Notes: generated by a model not told the origin, from the sequence alone. 34,547 nt of DNA from a candidate division WWE3 bacterium CG23_combo_of_CG06-09_8_20_14_all_40_14 (GCA_002770755.1 PCQY01000032.1:18344-52890), one strand, 5' to 3'. Numbered from the stretch's first letter, positions 1 to 9,279 are shown. Translations and numbers: made by a program.

Positions 1-2185
1 AATAATCTACATCCAGACTTGGAGAAAAATCCCACTCCAAAACCACTAAGAAATCAAAAGCCTCCGCCCTTAAATTATCAACCGGTAAAGGACTTTCTGT
101 ATCCTCCTGCAAAAATTTTACAACAAAAGATTTTGTAGAAGAAGTGTTTCCAGCCTTGTCCAACGCTCTATAATAAAAAGTATGCCCCCCCTCTATAGAA
201 ATTAAGGGCTGGGAGTACACAAGCCATACTCCCGCTTCAGAATCGTACTGATATTCAATCTTATCCAGATTATCTTCTACCGCGCTTATAGTAATAGTTG
301 CGGGGCTAACGGAGCTTAAAGAATGTGAAACCTGAGGCGCAGTTTTATCAAAAACTATGCCGGAAGCCTCATTTGCCGTTTCTATGTTTCCCGCATTATC
401 GTAAGCCTTGTAGTAAATAACATAGTCCCCCTCAATTGGCGTAAAGGAATAATTCCAAGCACCCGTTCCAGCAGCCGTAAGCCAATGCTCGCTTAAATCA
501 AAATCTGCGCCATTCCAGTACTTATTTTCTCCCGGAGCTGTAACCACTTTAACTTTTAATTCCACTTTGGACACACCTGAATCAACATCCGTTGCAGTTC
601 CTGATATATCCCCACTCCATCCCGCCGCATTATAGAAACCTGCTGATGGAGAAGTAAAAAGCGAGGAAGGAGTTTGCGTATCCAGCCTAATACCATCGCT
701 CCAGCTAGAAGAATAAGTGTTTGCTGTATTACCCGCATTATCCACCGCTTTAACTTTTGCGTAATAAGTACTTCCCAAAGATAAAAGCGCAGCCTCCTCG
801 TTAGTTAAAGTGTAAGTTAAAACATTTCCAACATATTTCCATTTGTTAGGGGATGCAGAATCCAAATCTAAAGCATTGGTTTCATTGCCTGCCGTTGAAA
901 GCCAAAATTGATAATAGGAAACCCCCGAACCTGTCCCATCTAATGATTCTGGCCACTGAAATGTTAAATTGGGATTATTTGCCCATTCCCCGAAGTCCTC
1001 TGTTGGGACATTATTGGGTTTAGTTTTGTCCAGTTTAATAACATTCGCGGAGGTTTTAACCTCTTCAGAGTTGCCCGCGTTATCAACAGAAAAGTATTTT
1101 AAGTTATAAATCCCATCCGTTGTTACAGAAAAAGATGTCCCGCTATTTGAAAAATTAGTAGGGTTTTCGCCGTCCAAAGTATAATAAGTGTTAAAACAAC
1201 CAAAGTTGTCCGAGCAAGTTAAATTTACTAAAACATCCTCTTTACGCCAAAGAGAATCCAGCAGAGAATCTGTGGTTGCCGGCGGCGTAATGTCTATAGT
1301 CATTTTGCACCAAGACAGATATGGCGAGGTATCTGCCCAAACCGCATCGCTTATGGACGCGTTTCCATAAGTATCTATAGCCCTAACACGCACATAGTAA
1401 TTGCCCTCGCTTGCTCCATCCGAAACACCGGGTATAAAAGTGCCTGTGTAATTTGTTAGCTCGCCTCCGCTGTAAATTAGAGACCCGTCTTTAACCTCCT
1501 GTATTTGGTACATATTTATTCCCGAATCATCTAAAGCCTGCCCCCACAACCTGCGATAAGCCCCATCGTTTTTAAGGTAGCCGCCGCAAGGAACAAATCC
1601 ATCAATACCCACCCCATCCCCTGCGTATCCAATAGGCGGAATACTTTTTCCCCAGCCGGGATTACCCGGTATTACAGGAGGCACAGTATCTTCCCCACCG
1701 TTTGAAGCGCCTTTTGTGGGAATCGCAAAATTAGTTACTATACCCGTCCCGTTGGGATAAAGCCCCCAAAAATGGTCTGTCCCGGGGTCCCCAATATAAA
1801 TAAGTTTGGAAGCAATTGTAAGGTCGGGCTTATATAAAGTGACATGAGTTTCGTAATGTTTAAGGTCAAACCCAAATTTATTTGCGCCAACCCCTTTTTC
1901 CACCACCAAATAACCCCCTGCGGGGATAACTGTTCCAGCTGTAAATGTAACATTAGGACCCCCTATGGTGGGTCCGCTGTCGCTGTTGTTAAGTATCCAG
2001 CCGCCAATATCAATAGAGGAGTCTCCCGGATTGTAAAGCTCCACCCAATCAATGTCATCCTGCGGATAAGGAGATAGTTCGTTTATAATAGGAACGGAGG
2101 ACGCTTCTACGGGATTTGCGGACAGAAAACATCCTGCAATAACAACCAAAATTGCAAAAAATATTTTACTATATAAGTTCTTTAA
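1..2185 (-). CDS. Secreted multidomain protein, partial (runs off left edge): signal peptide, N-terminal lamin tail domain, then repeated Ig/fibronectin-like 'AVDNAGN' domains
   Basis: Translated by hand on the minus strand: ..LKNLYSKIFFAILVVIAGCFLSANPVEASSVPIINELSPYPQDDIDWVELYNPGDSSIDIGGWIL.. then repeated ..YYAKVKAVDNAGNT.., ..YYKAYDNAGNIET.., ..YYRALDKAGNTS... No stop seen to position 1. Absent from the ORF track because it has no stop in the window. 5' end uncertain: no ATG/GTG/TTG upstream of the signal peptide; the first TTG is at 2149. Confidence 0.8.
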
Positions 2186-2186
2186 G

Positions 2187-2215
2187 TGGACAGGTAGTAA
2201 TGTTATAGTTATAGT
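2187..2215 (+). promoter_or_regulatory. Sigma70-like promoter for pgk
   Basis: TGGACA (2187-2192), 17-bp spacer, TATAGT (2210-2215), 20 bp upstream of the pgk ATG at 2235. Confidence 0.5.
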
Positions 2216-2234
2216 ATAGAAACTTTTTTTATAG

Positions 2235-3269
2235 ATGGCAATAAAAACTTTAAGTGATATAAAGGATTTGAAAAATAGAAATGTTTTGGTCCGCGTGGAT
2301 TTTGATGTTCCTATAAACGAAGGGGGACAAGTCGCAGACGCAACGAGAATTGAAAAGTGCCTGCCAACTATGCAATATCTTTTGGATAAAGGCGCAAAGT
2401 TAGCCCTTGTAACAAAAATCGGTCGGCCGAAAGACAACAAAAAAACCTCCACCAAAATCTTGACACCTGTTTTGGAAAAACTTCTAGGTGTGGAAGTTAT
2501 ATGGGTAGCAAATCCACTGGATCCTGGAATACTTAAATTGCTTAGTAACCCTGCCAAAAGTATCCTCCTACTTGAAAACATCCGCTTTTATAGAGAGGAG
2601 GAAAAAGCCGACGAAACTTTTGCCAAAAACCTTGCCAAACCTTATGATTTGTATGTGAATGAGGCGTTTGCTATGTGCCATAGGAATGAAGCCTCTGTTT
2701 CTATTGTGCCAAAATTTCTGCCTAGTTACGGGGGATTTAGATTAATTAGGGAAGTAGAAACATTAACCGCGCTTTTAAAAAACCCGCAAAGGCCTTTTGT
2801 CGCGGTAATAGGAGGAGCAAAATTAGAAACCAAACTTCCCGTAATTGAAAATCTAGCAAAATTAGCGGATAAAGTGTTGGTAGGAGGAGCTCTGCCCTTT
2901 TCGCACTTCTTCCCTTCTAAGTTGCATAAGCTATCAAATGTACTTATTCCTTCCGACTCTGTTAACGGCAGAGATATTGGTCCTCAAACCATTTCAATAT
3001 TTAAAGCAGAACTTTCAAAGGCAAAAACTGTTGTATGGAACGGTCCTATGGGGGTGTTTGAGGATAGTAAATACGCTAAGGGGACTGTGGAAATTGCAAG
3101 GTATATCTCTAGTTTAAGCGCTTTCAAAGTTGTGGGCGGAGGGGATACCATATCCGCTGTAACAAAAGCGGGAGTTTTGGAAAAGATGGATTTTGTTTCT
3201 ATGGGAGGGGGAGCAATGTTAACATTGCTTGCGGAAAAGCCAATGCCAGGGCTAACTTCCCTAAAGTAA
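2235..3269 (+). CDS. pgk: Phosphoglycerate kinase, short/divergent (344 aa)
   Basis: NVLVRVDFDVPINEGG, DATRI, GRPK, LLENIRFY, VIGGAKLETK, VWNGPMGVFE, GGGDTISAV, MGGGAMLTLL motifs. Confidence 0.93.
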   Translation: MAIKTLSDIKDLKNRNVLVRVDFDVPINEGGQVADATRIEKCLPTMQYLLDKGAKLALVTKIGRPKDNKKTSTKILTPVLEKLLGVEVIWVANPLDPGILKLLSNPAKSILLLENIRFYREEEKADETFAKNLAKPYDLYVNEAFAMCHRNEASVSIVPKFLPSYGGFRLIREVETLTALLKNPQRPFVAVIGGAKLETKLPVIENLAKLADKVLVGGALPFSHFFPSKLHKLSNVLIPSDSVNGRDIGPQTISIFKAELSKAKTVVWNGPMGVFEDSKYAKGTVEIARYISSLSAFKVVGGGDTISAVTKAGVLEKMDFVSMGGGAMLTLLAEKPMPGLTSLK

Positions 3270-3291
3270 AAAGTTCTGCCCTCCAAAAATG

Positions 3292-4035
3292 TTAACCTCG
3301 TTTCCTCCCAATATTAGGCTCTGCTCCATATTCGGGAAAAATCAAATCTCCCCACGACTTTATTTTTCCCTTGGAATAATTGAAACTATTGGCAATAGAA
3401 ACCCCAATCTTAAGCCCCGTAAAGGAACCCGGACCCTTATTAACATCTATTCTTGAAATATCGTCAATGGATACATTACTATTCTTTAGAATTTTTTTAA
3501 TGAGTATAAACTCATCCTCTATACCTGATACCTTGCCAATAATTTTGGAACCTTTGAAAATTTTAATAATCTTTTTGTTTCTATCCGTAGTATCCAAATA
3601 TAATCTCATAGTACAAGGAGTATCCTTTTTAAGAGATATATTACGCACATTTTTGGAGACAAACTTAAACCTAATTTTCAAAATGTTCTTAGGCAGAAGT
3701 CTTCCCATTTTTTCAGGCCATTCTATTAAGCAAATGGTATTTTCGTCCTCCAACAATTCAGATAACCCTAGGTCTAAAACCTCCTCTTCTGACTTTATTC
3801 TATACAAATCAATATGCGCAATTCTAGGTTTACTGCCATAAAACCTAACAAAAACAAAAGTGGGGCTTTGAACTTTATCCTTAAAACCCAATCCTTCCAC
3901 AAAACCTTGAACAAAAGTAGTTTTTCCATACCCCAGGTTGCCGTATAAAGCGATAATTTCTCCGCCCTTAAACTTTTTCGCTAAGTTAGAAGCCAATTTT
4001 TTAGTTTGGCTGGCAGAATTCGTAAAAATTTCCAT
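3292..4035 (-). CDS. tsaE: TsaE (tRNA t6A ATPase) fused to a TsaB N-lobe-like domain
   Basis: N-terminal TsaE: GNLGYGKTTFVQGF Walker A, SPTFVFVRFYG, HIDLYRI, LIEWPEKMG. From about aa 143, TsaB-like: MRLYLDTTDRNKKI...IDVNKGPGSFTGLKIGVSIANSFNY. Confidence 0.88.
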   Translation of the reverse strand: MEIFTNSASQTKKLASNLAKKFKGGEIIALYGNLGYGKTTFVQGFVEGLGFKDKVQSPTFVFVRFYGSKPRIAHIDLYRIKSEEEVLDLGLSELLEDENTICLIEWPEKMGRLLPKNILKIRFKFVSKNVRNISLKKDTPCTMRLYLDTTDRNKKIIKIFKGSKIIGKVSGIEDEFILIKKILKNSNVSIDDISRIDVNKGPGSFTGLKIGVSIANSFNYSKGKIKSWGDLIFPEYGAEPNIGRKRG

Positions 4036-4382
4036 ATAAACACTGCTCCTAACAATGCTCCTATTAAATCAACTGAAACATCTTCTATTCTACCATTTCG
4101 GCCGGGAACAAACCGCTGATGGAACTCGTCGGATAAAGCATAGAAAAACACAAATAGAAAACTCAAAGCGCCTTTTTTCCTAAATGCTTTATAAGAAAAA
4201 ACAAAAAGAATGCCATATTCAAACAAATGAGCGCCCTTATGCAGAATAAAATCTATTAAGGGGTTTTTAGAAACGCTGGCGCCGGGAAGGGAGGAGCCCG
4301 CAAAAATAACACTGCACCATAAAGCTAACAGCAAATACCTGCTGTTAAGGATTTTCCGACTTAAAATTTTTCCAAAGGCCAT
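3981..4382 (-). CDS. VanZ-like family membrane protein
   Basis: SSLPG..., HKGAHLFEYGILFVFSYKAF, ALSDEFHQRFVPGRNGRIEDVSVDLIGALLG is the VanZ signature; overlaps the tsaE start by 55 nt. Confidence 0.85.
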   Translation of the reverse strand: MAFGKILSRKILNSRYLLLALWCSVIFAGSSLPGASVSKNPLIDFILHKGAHLFEYGILFVFSYKAFRKKGALSFLFVFFYALSDEFHQRFVPGRNGRIEDVSVDLIGALLGAVFIWKFLRILPAKLKNWLLT

Positions 4383-5637
4383 AAATTCTTTTTCTAAACA
4401 TTACTATTATACCAGCAAAAACGGCGGGAAAGATAATTACAAACCCTACCCACCGAAAAGAATTTTTATTATTTACAACTTCGGAAACGGTTTCATCCAA
4501 AGCTAAATTTTGAGCGCTGGGAACAAATTCACTCACGCCTTCTTTAATTTCAAACGAGTCGGGAATTTTTATATCCGATTTAGCGAAACTTGCGGATAAC
4601 ACCTGTCCAGAGCTTTCATCGTTGGGAAGGACATCCTCCGCATTTAGAACTTCTCCCTCTTCTTTCTCCTCCTCAACTTCTCCGTTAACAATTTCATTTT
4701 CTTCCCCCGGAGTGGGTTCTTGGGTCAGCTTAAAATCTCCAGAATCATCTAATGCGTAGGAGTAACCTGTTTGGCAATCCTCGTAGCTTGTTTCGTCCAC
4801 TACCTCATTATTTGGATTAAGAAGGCGAACGCTGTCCCCGCCAGTATTGTTGAATCTGCTAGAAGAAAAGAAAATAACAAAATACTTTTCCTTTTTAACG
4901 GTTAGACTTTTTCCAATCTTATCCTCATCCAAAGTGTACGGGGACGCGCCACCATCAACCACATCATCTATTTTCCAAGCTGTTAAATCCAAATCTTCTC
5001 CAGTATCGTTGTAAATTTCCACCCACTCTTCCTCATCCTTTTCAGGGCAAGCCATAAACTCCGTAATTTTTACATTGTCCGGGTAATTGACTTCTTCCTC
5101 TTCCACCTCCTCTACTTCCTCCTCATTCCCTTCCTCTTCTTGCTCTATCTGCTTCTCTAAAACCGGACAAGACGGGATAGCAGGGTTATCAGAAAACTTC
5201 CACTCATCACCATTTAACAAAATGGAATATCCTTTTCGTGTGTTTTTATAGTCCAGAGTACAAACAACTAACCCTTCTGCATTCAAAACACGCACACTAT
5301 CCCCACCACTATCATTAAATCCAGAAAATTCGAAATGTCCGCAAGAGCCAACTTCTAAAATTCCCCAAATATCTTTAGGCTTGGAACCCTCTTCAATGTC
5401 ATCTATCTTCCAACTGGTAAGATTTATAGAAGTTGCGCCAAAATTGTAAATATCCACCCACTCTTTTTGCCCTGTTTCTGGGCGAGGCATAAATTCCTTT
5501 ATTCTTATATCTAAAGCACACTTAACATTATCAACTTGCGGACTTGTTTCAGCCAACACATTCACAGGACTTAAGAGAACTCCCAACCACGCGATCGCAA
5601 AGCCATAGAAACATCTACATCCCCATTTACTGAACAT
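4345..5637 (-). CDS. Secreted/anchored protein with two lamin tail domains, acidic linker and C-terminal TM
   Basis: Two repeats: IKEFMPRPETGQKEWVDIYNFGATSINLTSWKIDD and ITEFMACPEKDEEEWVEIYNDTGEDLDLTAWKIDD; EEEGNEEEVEEVEEEEV linker; C-terminal TM then RKRIYGLWK. Start set at the internal ATG MFSKWG (5637) because the track start (5673) lies within the upstream CDS. Confidence 0.82.
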   Translation of the reverse strand: MFSKWGCRCFYGFAIAWLGVLLSPVNVLAETSPQVDNVKCALDIRIKEFMPRPETGQKEWVDIYNFGATSINLTSWKIDDIEEGSKPKDIWGILEVGSCGHFEFSGFNDSGGDSVRVLNAEGLVVCTLDYKNTRKGYSILLNGDEWKFSDNPAIPSCPVLEKQIEQEEEGNEEEVEEVEEEEVNYPDNVKITEFMACPEKDEEEWVEIYNDTGEDLDLTAWKIDDVVDGGASPYTLDEDKIGKSLTVKKEKYFVIFFSSSRFNNTGGDSVRLLNPNNEVVDETSYEDCQTGYSYALDDSGDFKLTQEPTPGEENEIVNGEVEEEKEEGEVLNAEDVLPNDESSGQVLSASFAKSDIKIPDSFEIKEGVSEFVPSAQNLALDETVSEVVNNKNSFRWVGFVIIFPAVFAGIIVMFRKRIYGLWKNFKSENP

Positions 5638-6820
5638 GTAAGAAATAAGACACCGTTTCATCGTCATGGACAATGTATTTTATATTAATCATACTTGAAC
5701 TTCCGCAGGCTTCCCGCGTGGAATAGAGGTCCCCATCTTCCGGCGCTCTTACAACAGAACTTGCGTTTGAAACCATATCAAATCCAGTATGAATTCCTCC
5801 AGAATACTTATATCTCCAAGAATACGGCGTTTTCCCATAATCCTGTGTTAAAATTATGGTATCACTTAAGGGCCATGCCCAGTCACCATCTCCAATTTCT
5901 CTATATTCATCTGCCGTTGCATCATAAACGGTCTTGGATTCCAGATAATCAGAAGGGTCTACCCACTGATTATTTTCTCTAATTTCAAAATGAAGGTGCG
6001 CTCCTGTAGAACACCCCGGATAACCGGAATTTCCCACTACCGCAATAGCATCTCCCTTTTTAACATGCCCTGATAACAACCCTTTTCCAACAGCTGCATC
6101 CAACGCAGCAAACTCCGCCAAAGCTTTTCTTAAAAGCTCCTGATAAGTAGCCTCATCATTTTTCGTATCTGCGAGCAGCTTTTCCTTTTCCCCCTTGCTT
6201 ACCTCTAACTCACCTCTGTATTCCTGCGCGGTGCGTTTTTCCTGCTCTATAGACTTTTTTAAAGCCTCTACCTTACTTTTTTTATCCTCCAGTATAACTT
6301 TTTGACTGGTAAAATTCCGCTTCGTTTCCTTAAACTCTGCCAAAAGTTTGTTATCCTGCTCCTGCGCTACCCTCAAATACTTTAAACGATTAATCACATC
6401 TGAGAGACCCTGAGAATCAATAAACAAATTAAGAGATAGGGCTCTCTCGGATTTGTACCTAACCCTAACCCGCTCTTCCAAAATTCTTTCCTGCTCGCTT
6501 AAAGCTTCGGACACCCTATATATTCTATTCTCCATATTTTCCACATCTTTAGACAATACATTTAATTCTTTTTCCTTTTGCACTATCTTATTTTCAGCAT
6601 CTCTTATTTTTAGTTCCACATAACCTATCCTAATATCCAAATAAGTTATTTCGCCCGTTAAACTTTTGGCTTCGGCTGAAAGCTCTCGCAGTTTCTGCTC
6701 ATACTCTCGTATTTTATCCTGAAGATCCGATTCTTGAGCAAATAACACAGTATGCCTAAAAAGCAAAAACGATGAAAAAATTAAAAGCAAAAAACACGAG
6801 AAAAAATGAAGGGGCCTCAT
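5627..6820 (-). CDS. EnvC/PcsB-like coiled-coil murein hydrolase with M23 (LytM) domain in permuted order
   Basis: Signal peptide, long coiled coil (aa ~30-230), AHLHFEIR (HxH) at aa 274-281, then SGGIHTGFDMV (HxxxD) at aa 341-350, ending SYFLHVQ-stop. Immediately downstream of ftsX. Confidence 0.88.
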   Translation of the reverse strand: MRPLHFFSCFLLLIFSSFLLFRHTVLFAQESDLQDKIREYEQKLRELSAEAKSLTGEITYLDIRIGYVELKIRDAENKIVQKEKELNVLSKDVENMENRIYRVSEALSEQERILEERVRVRYKSERALSLNLFIDSQGLSDVINRLKYLRVAQEQDNKLLAEFKETKRNFTSQKVILEDKKSKVEALKKSIEQEKRTAQEYRGELEVSKGEKEKLLADTKNDEATYQELLRKALAEFAALDAAVGKGLLSGHVKKGDAIAVVGNSGYPGCSTGAHLHFEIRENNQWVDPSDYLESKTVYDATADEYREIGDGDWAWPLSDTIILTQDYGKTPYSWRYKYSGGIHTGFDMVSNASSVVRAPEDGDLYSTREACGSSSMINIKYIVHDDETVSYFLHVQ

Positions 6821-7698
6821 TATATCTTAAGGTATTTTCTTAAAGCAATTATACTGCCAAAAGCTCCCAGCAAAGCTCCGAACACAAGTTCAATTCCCAA
6901 AAGCGCCAGTACCGTAAAAACTGTGAAAGCGGGAATTGGAATGCCCGAAAATACATTATTGAAATACGGGTAAATAAAAGGAAGAATCGCTCCAATAAAG
7001 ACCATTGAAATAAACGCCGAACCCACACCATAGAAAATTCCCTGCGCCAAAAAAGGTCCTCTAATATGCCAATCGGAGGCGCCTATAAGACGCATAACAA
7101 CAATCTCCTCTTTTTTGGAATGAATGGCGGAGCTTATAGTAACCAACACTACCAAAATAGAAATTAACCCTAAAACACCCACCAAGAAAAGACCTGCGTA
7201 TTTAACGGTATCCGCCCATTTTTGGAATGTTGCAATAACATCTTTGTAATAAACTACTTCTTCCACCCCCTCCACTTTCTCAAGCATCCCGGCTAAAATA
7301 GGCAAATCCTTAATGTTCTTCGCCCTCACATCCAAACTTGCGGGAAAAATACTGCTTGAGATAGACTCAAGCAATAACGGCTCGCTTTTGTGCTGACCCA
7401 TATATATTTTTAAGGCTTCCTCTTTTGACACATATACTACTTCTGCCGTCAAATCCGTTTCTTCCAGGCTTTTCTTTGTGCTAATAATACTCTCCTCCGC
7501 CGAAGAATCCTTAAAAAAAGCGGTAACCTGCGCTTTGGATTCCAAATGCCTTAAAACTATGTTTGAAATGTAGGCAGAGATAATAAAAAGGCTTGACACA
7601 AAAAAGGTCAAAGTCATAACAATAACTGATGTGGCTGTGGACCACCCACTTCGTTTTATATTTTTTAATGTTACACCCAGCACTTTCTTAAAATTCAT
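6820..7698 (-). CDS. ftsX: Cell division ABC transporter permease FtsX
   Basis: Four-TM FtsX architecture, IKRSGWSTATSVIVMTLTFFV, Y(V)SKEEAL, KKEEIVVMRLIGAS; next to ftsE. Confidence 0.93.
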   Translation of the reverse strand: MNFKKVLGVTLKNIKRSGWSTATSVIVMTLTFFVSSLFIISAYISNIVLRHLESKAQVTAFFKDSSAEESIISTKKSLEETDLTAEVVYVSKEEALKIYMGQHKSEPLLLESISSSIFPASLDVRAKNIKDLPILAGMLEKVEGVEEVVYYKDVIATFQKWADTVKYAGLFLVGVLGLISILVVLVTISSAIHSKKEEIVVMRLIGASDWHIRGPFLAQGIFYGVGSAFISMVFIGAILPFIYPYFNNVFSGIPIPAFTVFTVLALLGIELVFGALLGAFGSIIALRKYLKI

Positions 7699-8360
7699 AT
7701 CTTTTTCCCGGAAACTAACCTTCCTTTTTCAATTTTAATATCTCGTTTGTTCAAAGAGGAAACCACATCCAAATTGTGGGTTGCCACAACGACTGTAGTC
7801 CCCCACCCATTTATTTTCTCAAGCAGATTTACAATTTCCCAGCCAGTGGCGGGATCAATCATACCGGTTGGCTCATCGGCTAGTAATATTTTGGGTTCGT
7901 GGACTAAAGCTCTAGCTATTGCCACTCTCTGCTTTTCTCCGCCGGATAAAAGGCTCGGAAAAGAATTGATTTTCTCAGAAAGACCCACCAAATTAAGAAC
8001 TTCACCCACCGCATCTTTTATATCTTTATCCCCTCTGCCGACCACTTCTAAAGTTAAAGCCACATTTTCAAAAACCGTGAGGCTTTCTAAAAGCTTAAAA
8101 TCCTGAAAGATAAATCCAATTTTTCGTCTTAAACTCGGCACCTCTTTAGGCTTTATTTTAGTTATTGAATTTTCATCAACAAAAATCTCGCCTAAGGACG
8201 GGGTTTCTTCCCTGATAATAAGCTTTAGCAAAGATGTTTTGCCAGCCCCGCTTGGACCTGTTATAAAAACAAACTCCCCGCCTTTTATGGAAAAATTTAT
8301 ATCTTCTAAAGCAAGGGTTCCATCGGAATATTTTTTTGACACATTATCAAATACAATCAT
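7695..8360 (-). CDS. ftsE: Cell division ATP-binding protein FtsE
   Basis: GPSGAGKTSLLKLI Walker A, LLSGGEKQRVAIARALVHEPKILLADEPTG signature/Walker B, IGFIFQDFKLL. Confidence 0.95.
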   Translation of the reverse strand: MIVFDNVSKKYSDGTLALEDINFSIKGGEFVFITGPSGAGKTSLLKLIIREETPSLGEIFVDENSITKIKPKEVPSLRRKIGFIFQDFKLLESLTVFENVALTLEVVGRGDKDIKDAVGEVLNLVGLSEKINSFPSLLSGGEKQRVAIARALVHEPKILLADEPTGMIDPATGWEIVNLLEKINGWGTTVVVATHNLDVVSSLNKRDIKIEKGRLVSGKKI

Positions 8361-8418
8361 AATTTTTACGCGAAATATCTTTCAAGTTGACCACGCGAAG
8401 CGGGCTCGTCTAATCGCG

Positions 8419-8450
8419 GAAGATGCCACAGCTTTAGCCGTGGATTCTTC
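8419..8450. repeat. Stem-loop overlapping the stop of the 8449 CDS; shape resembles IS200/IS605 termini or a weak terminator
   Basis: GAAGA-TG-CCAC-A-GC-TTTA-GC-C-GTGG-AT-TCTTC; no T-run on either side. Confidence 0.55.
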
Positions 8451-8853
8451 ACTTAAAAGAGAGAGCTTCAACTTTTAACACCGTCTCGCCAGAAATATTT
8501 CTTTCCAAAATTCCGGAGACCTCAGCATATCTGCCTTCAACGAGCTTTAGTTTAGCGTCTTCTGCGGTAAGAATGACTATTAAATTGCCGTCTTTATCCA
8601 AAAGCTCGTAAGAAGATGCTCCAGAAGGCACCACTTTTCCCGCATAAGTAACCAATCCTCTTTTGCCGGAGGGAAGTTTAATGTAACCGCTGGAACTCTC
8701 TTGAACAACAGGGGTATCTTCCACCAAAGGACTTTTTTCCTTGGGGGCAATTTTTCTAAAAAGGACAATGGAAGATAACAAAACTACTAAAGATGCGGTT
8801 AAAAGGACAACTTTCTTCTCCATATAATCATTATACACTATACGCAAAATCAA
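8449..8853 (-). CDS. Hypothetical membrane-anchored protein, possible small OB-like domain
   Basis: N-terminal TM (VVLLTASLVVLLSSIVLF) then VTYAGKVVPSGASSYELLDKDGNLIVIL...GRYAEVSGILERN. Confidence 0.6.
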   Translation of the reverse strand: MILRIVYNDYMEKKVVLLTASLVVLLSSIVLFRKIAPKEKSPLVEDTPVVQESSSGYIKLPSGKRGLVTYAGKVVPSGASSYELLDKDGNLIVILTAEDAKLKLVEGRYAEVSGILERNISGETVLKVEALSFK

Positions 8854-8979
8854 AGGGCAATATCAAAATTAGGGTTAAACCCAAATTGTCCTTGAATAAT
8901 GGATTAATAGATAGTAAACTAAAGTTAGTTAGGCAACATTTTCCTCAAAAATAATTTTTCTCTTTTACTCCACCCAAAT

Positions 8980-8992
8980 TTGCCTTATTTTT
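8980..8992. repeat. Left arm of a 13-bp inverted repeat flanking the TA cassette
   Basis: TTGCCTTATTTTT; reverse complement AAAAATAAGGCAA at 9582-9594. Confidence 0.6.
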
Positions 8993-9015
8993 CATTATTT
9001 AGTACAATAGTGCTT

Positions 9016-9279
9016 ATGAACTACAAAGATATAATCACTATCAAACCGGGTAAACGTGGTGGCCAGCCAACCATTCGTGGTATGCGTATCACCGTTTACG
9101 ATGTTTTGAGGATGCTTGCGTCAGGCATGAGCGAAAAGAAAATTTTAAGTGACTTTCCTGAGTTAACCAAGGAGGATATTAAGGCTGTTTTGTCTTATGC
9201 CTCGGAAAGAGAGCATTCTTTGACTACCGCAAACCATGAAGTTACTCTTAGATCAAAACATCTCACGCAAGCTCGTTAA
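9016..9279 (+). CDS. DUF433-family antitoxin-like protein
   Basis: MNYKDIITIKPGKRGGQPTIRGMRITVYDVLRMLASGMSEKKILSDFPELTKEDIKAVLSYASERE is a typical DUF433 sequence. ATG at 9016 preferred over the track start at 8980. Confidence 0.85.
   Translation: MNYKDIITIKPGKRGGQPTIRGMRITVYDVLRMLASGMSEKKILSDFPELTKEDIKAVLSYASEREHSLTTANHEVTLRSKHLTQAR

Noticed and set aside
1738-1953. ORFs 556..738-, 1188..1370+, 1738..1953- and 1844..2077+ as genes
   Set aside because: They lie out of frame within the long partial lamin-tail/Ig-like minus-strand CDS.
3380-3841. Antisense ORFs such as 3380..3841+, 21676..22140+, 25164..25502+ and 19438..19932+
   Set aside because: They mirror confident minus-strand genes and show no recognisable domain; likely shadow ORFs.
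8980-9015. Upstream start for the DUF433 protein
   Set aside because: MPYFSLFSTIVL is atypical for the family, overlaps the inverted-repeat arm, and the MNYKDII start matches the family.
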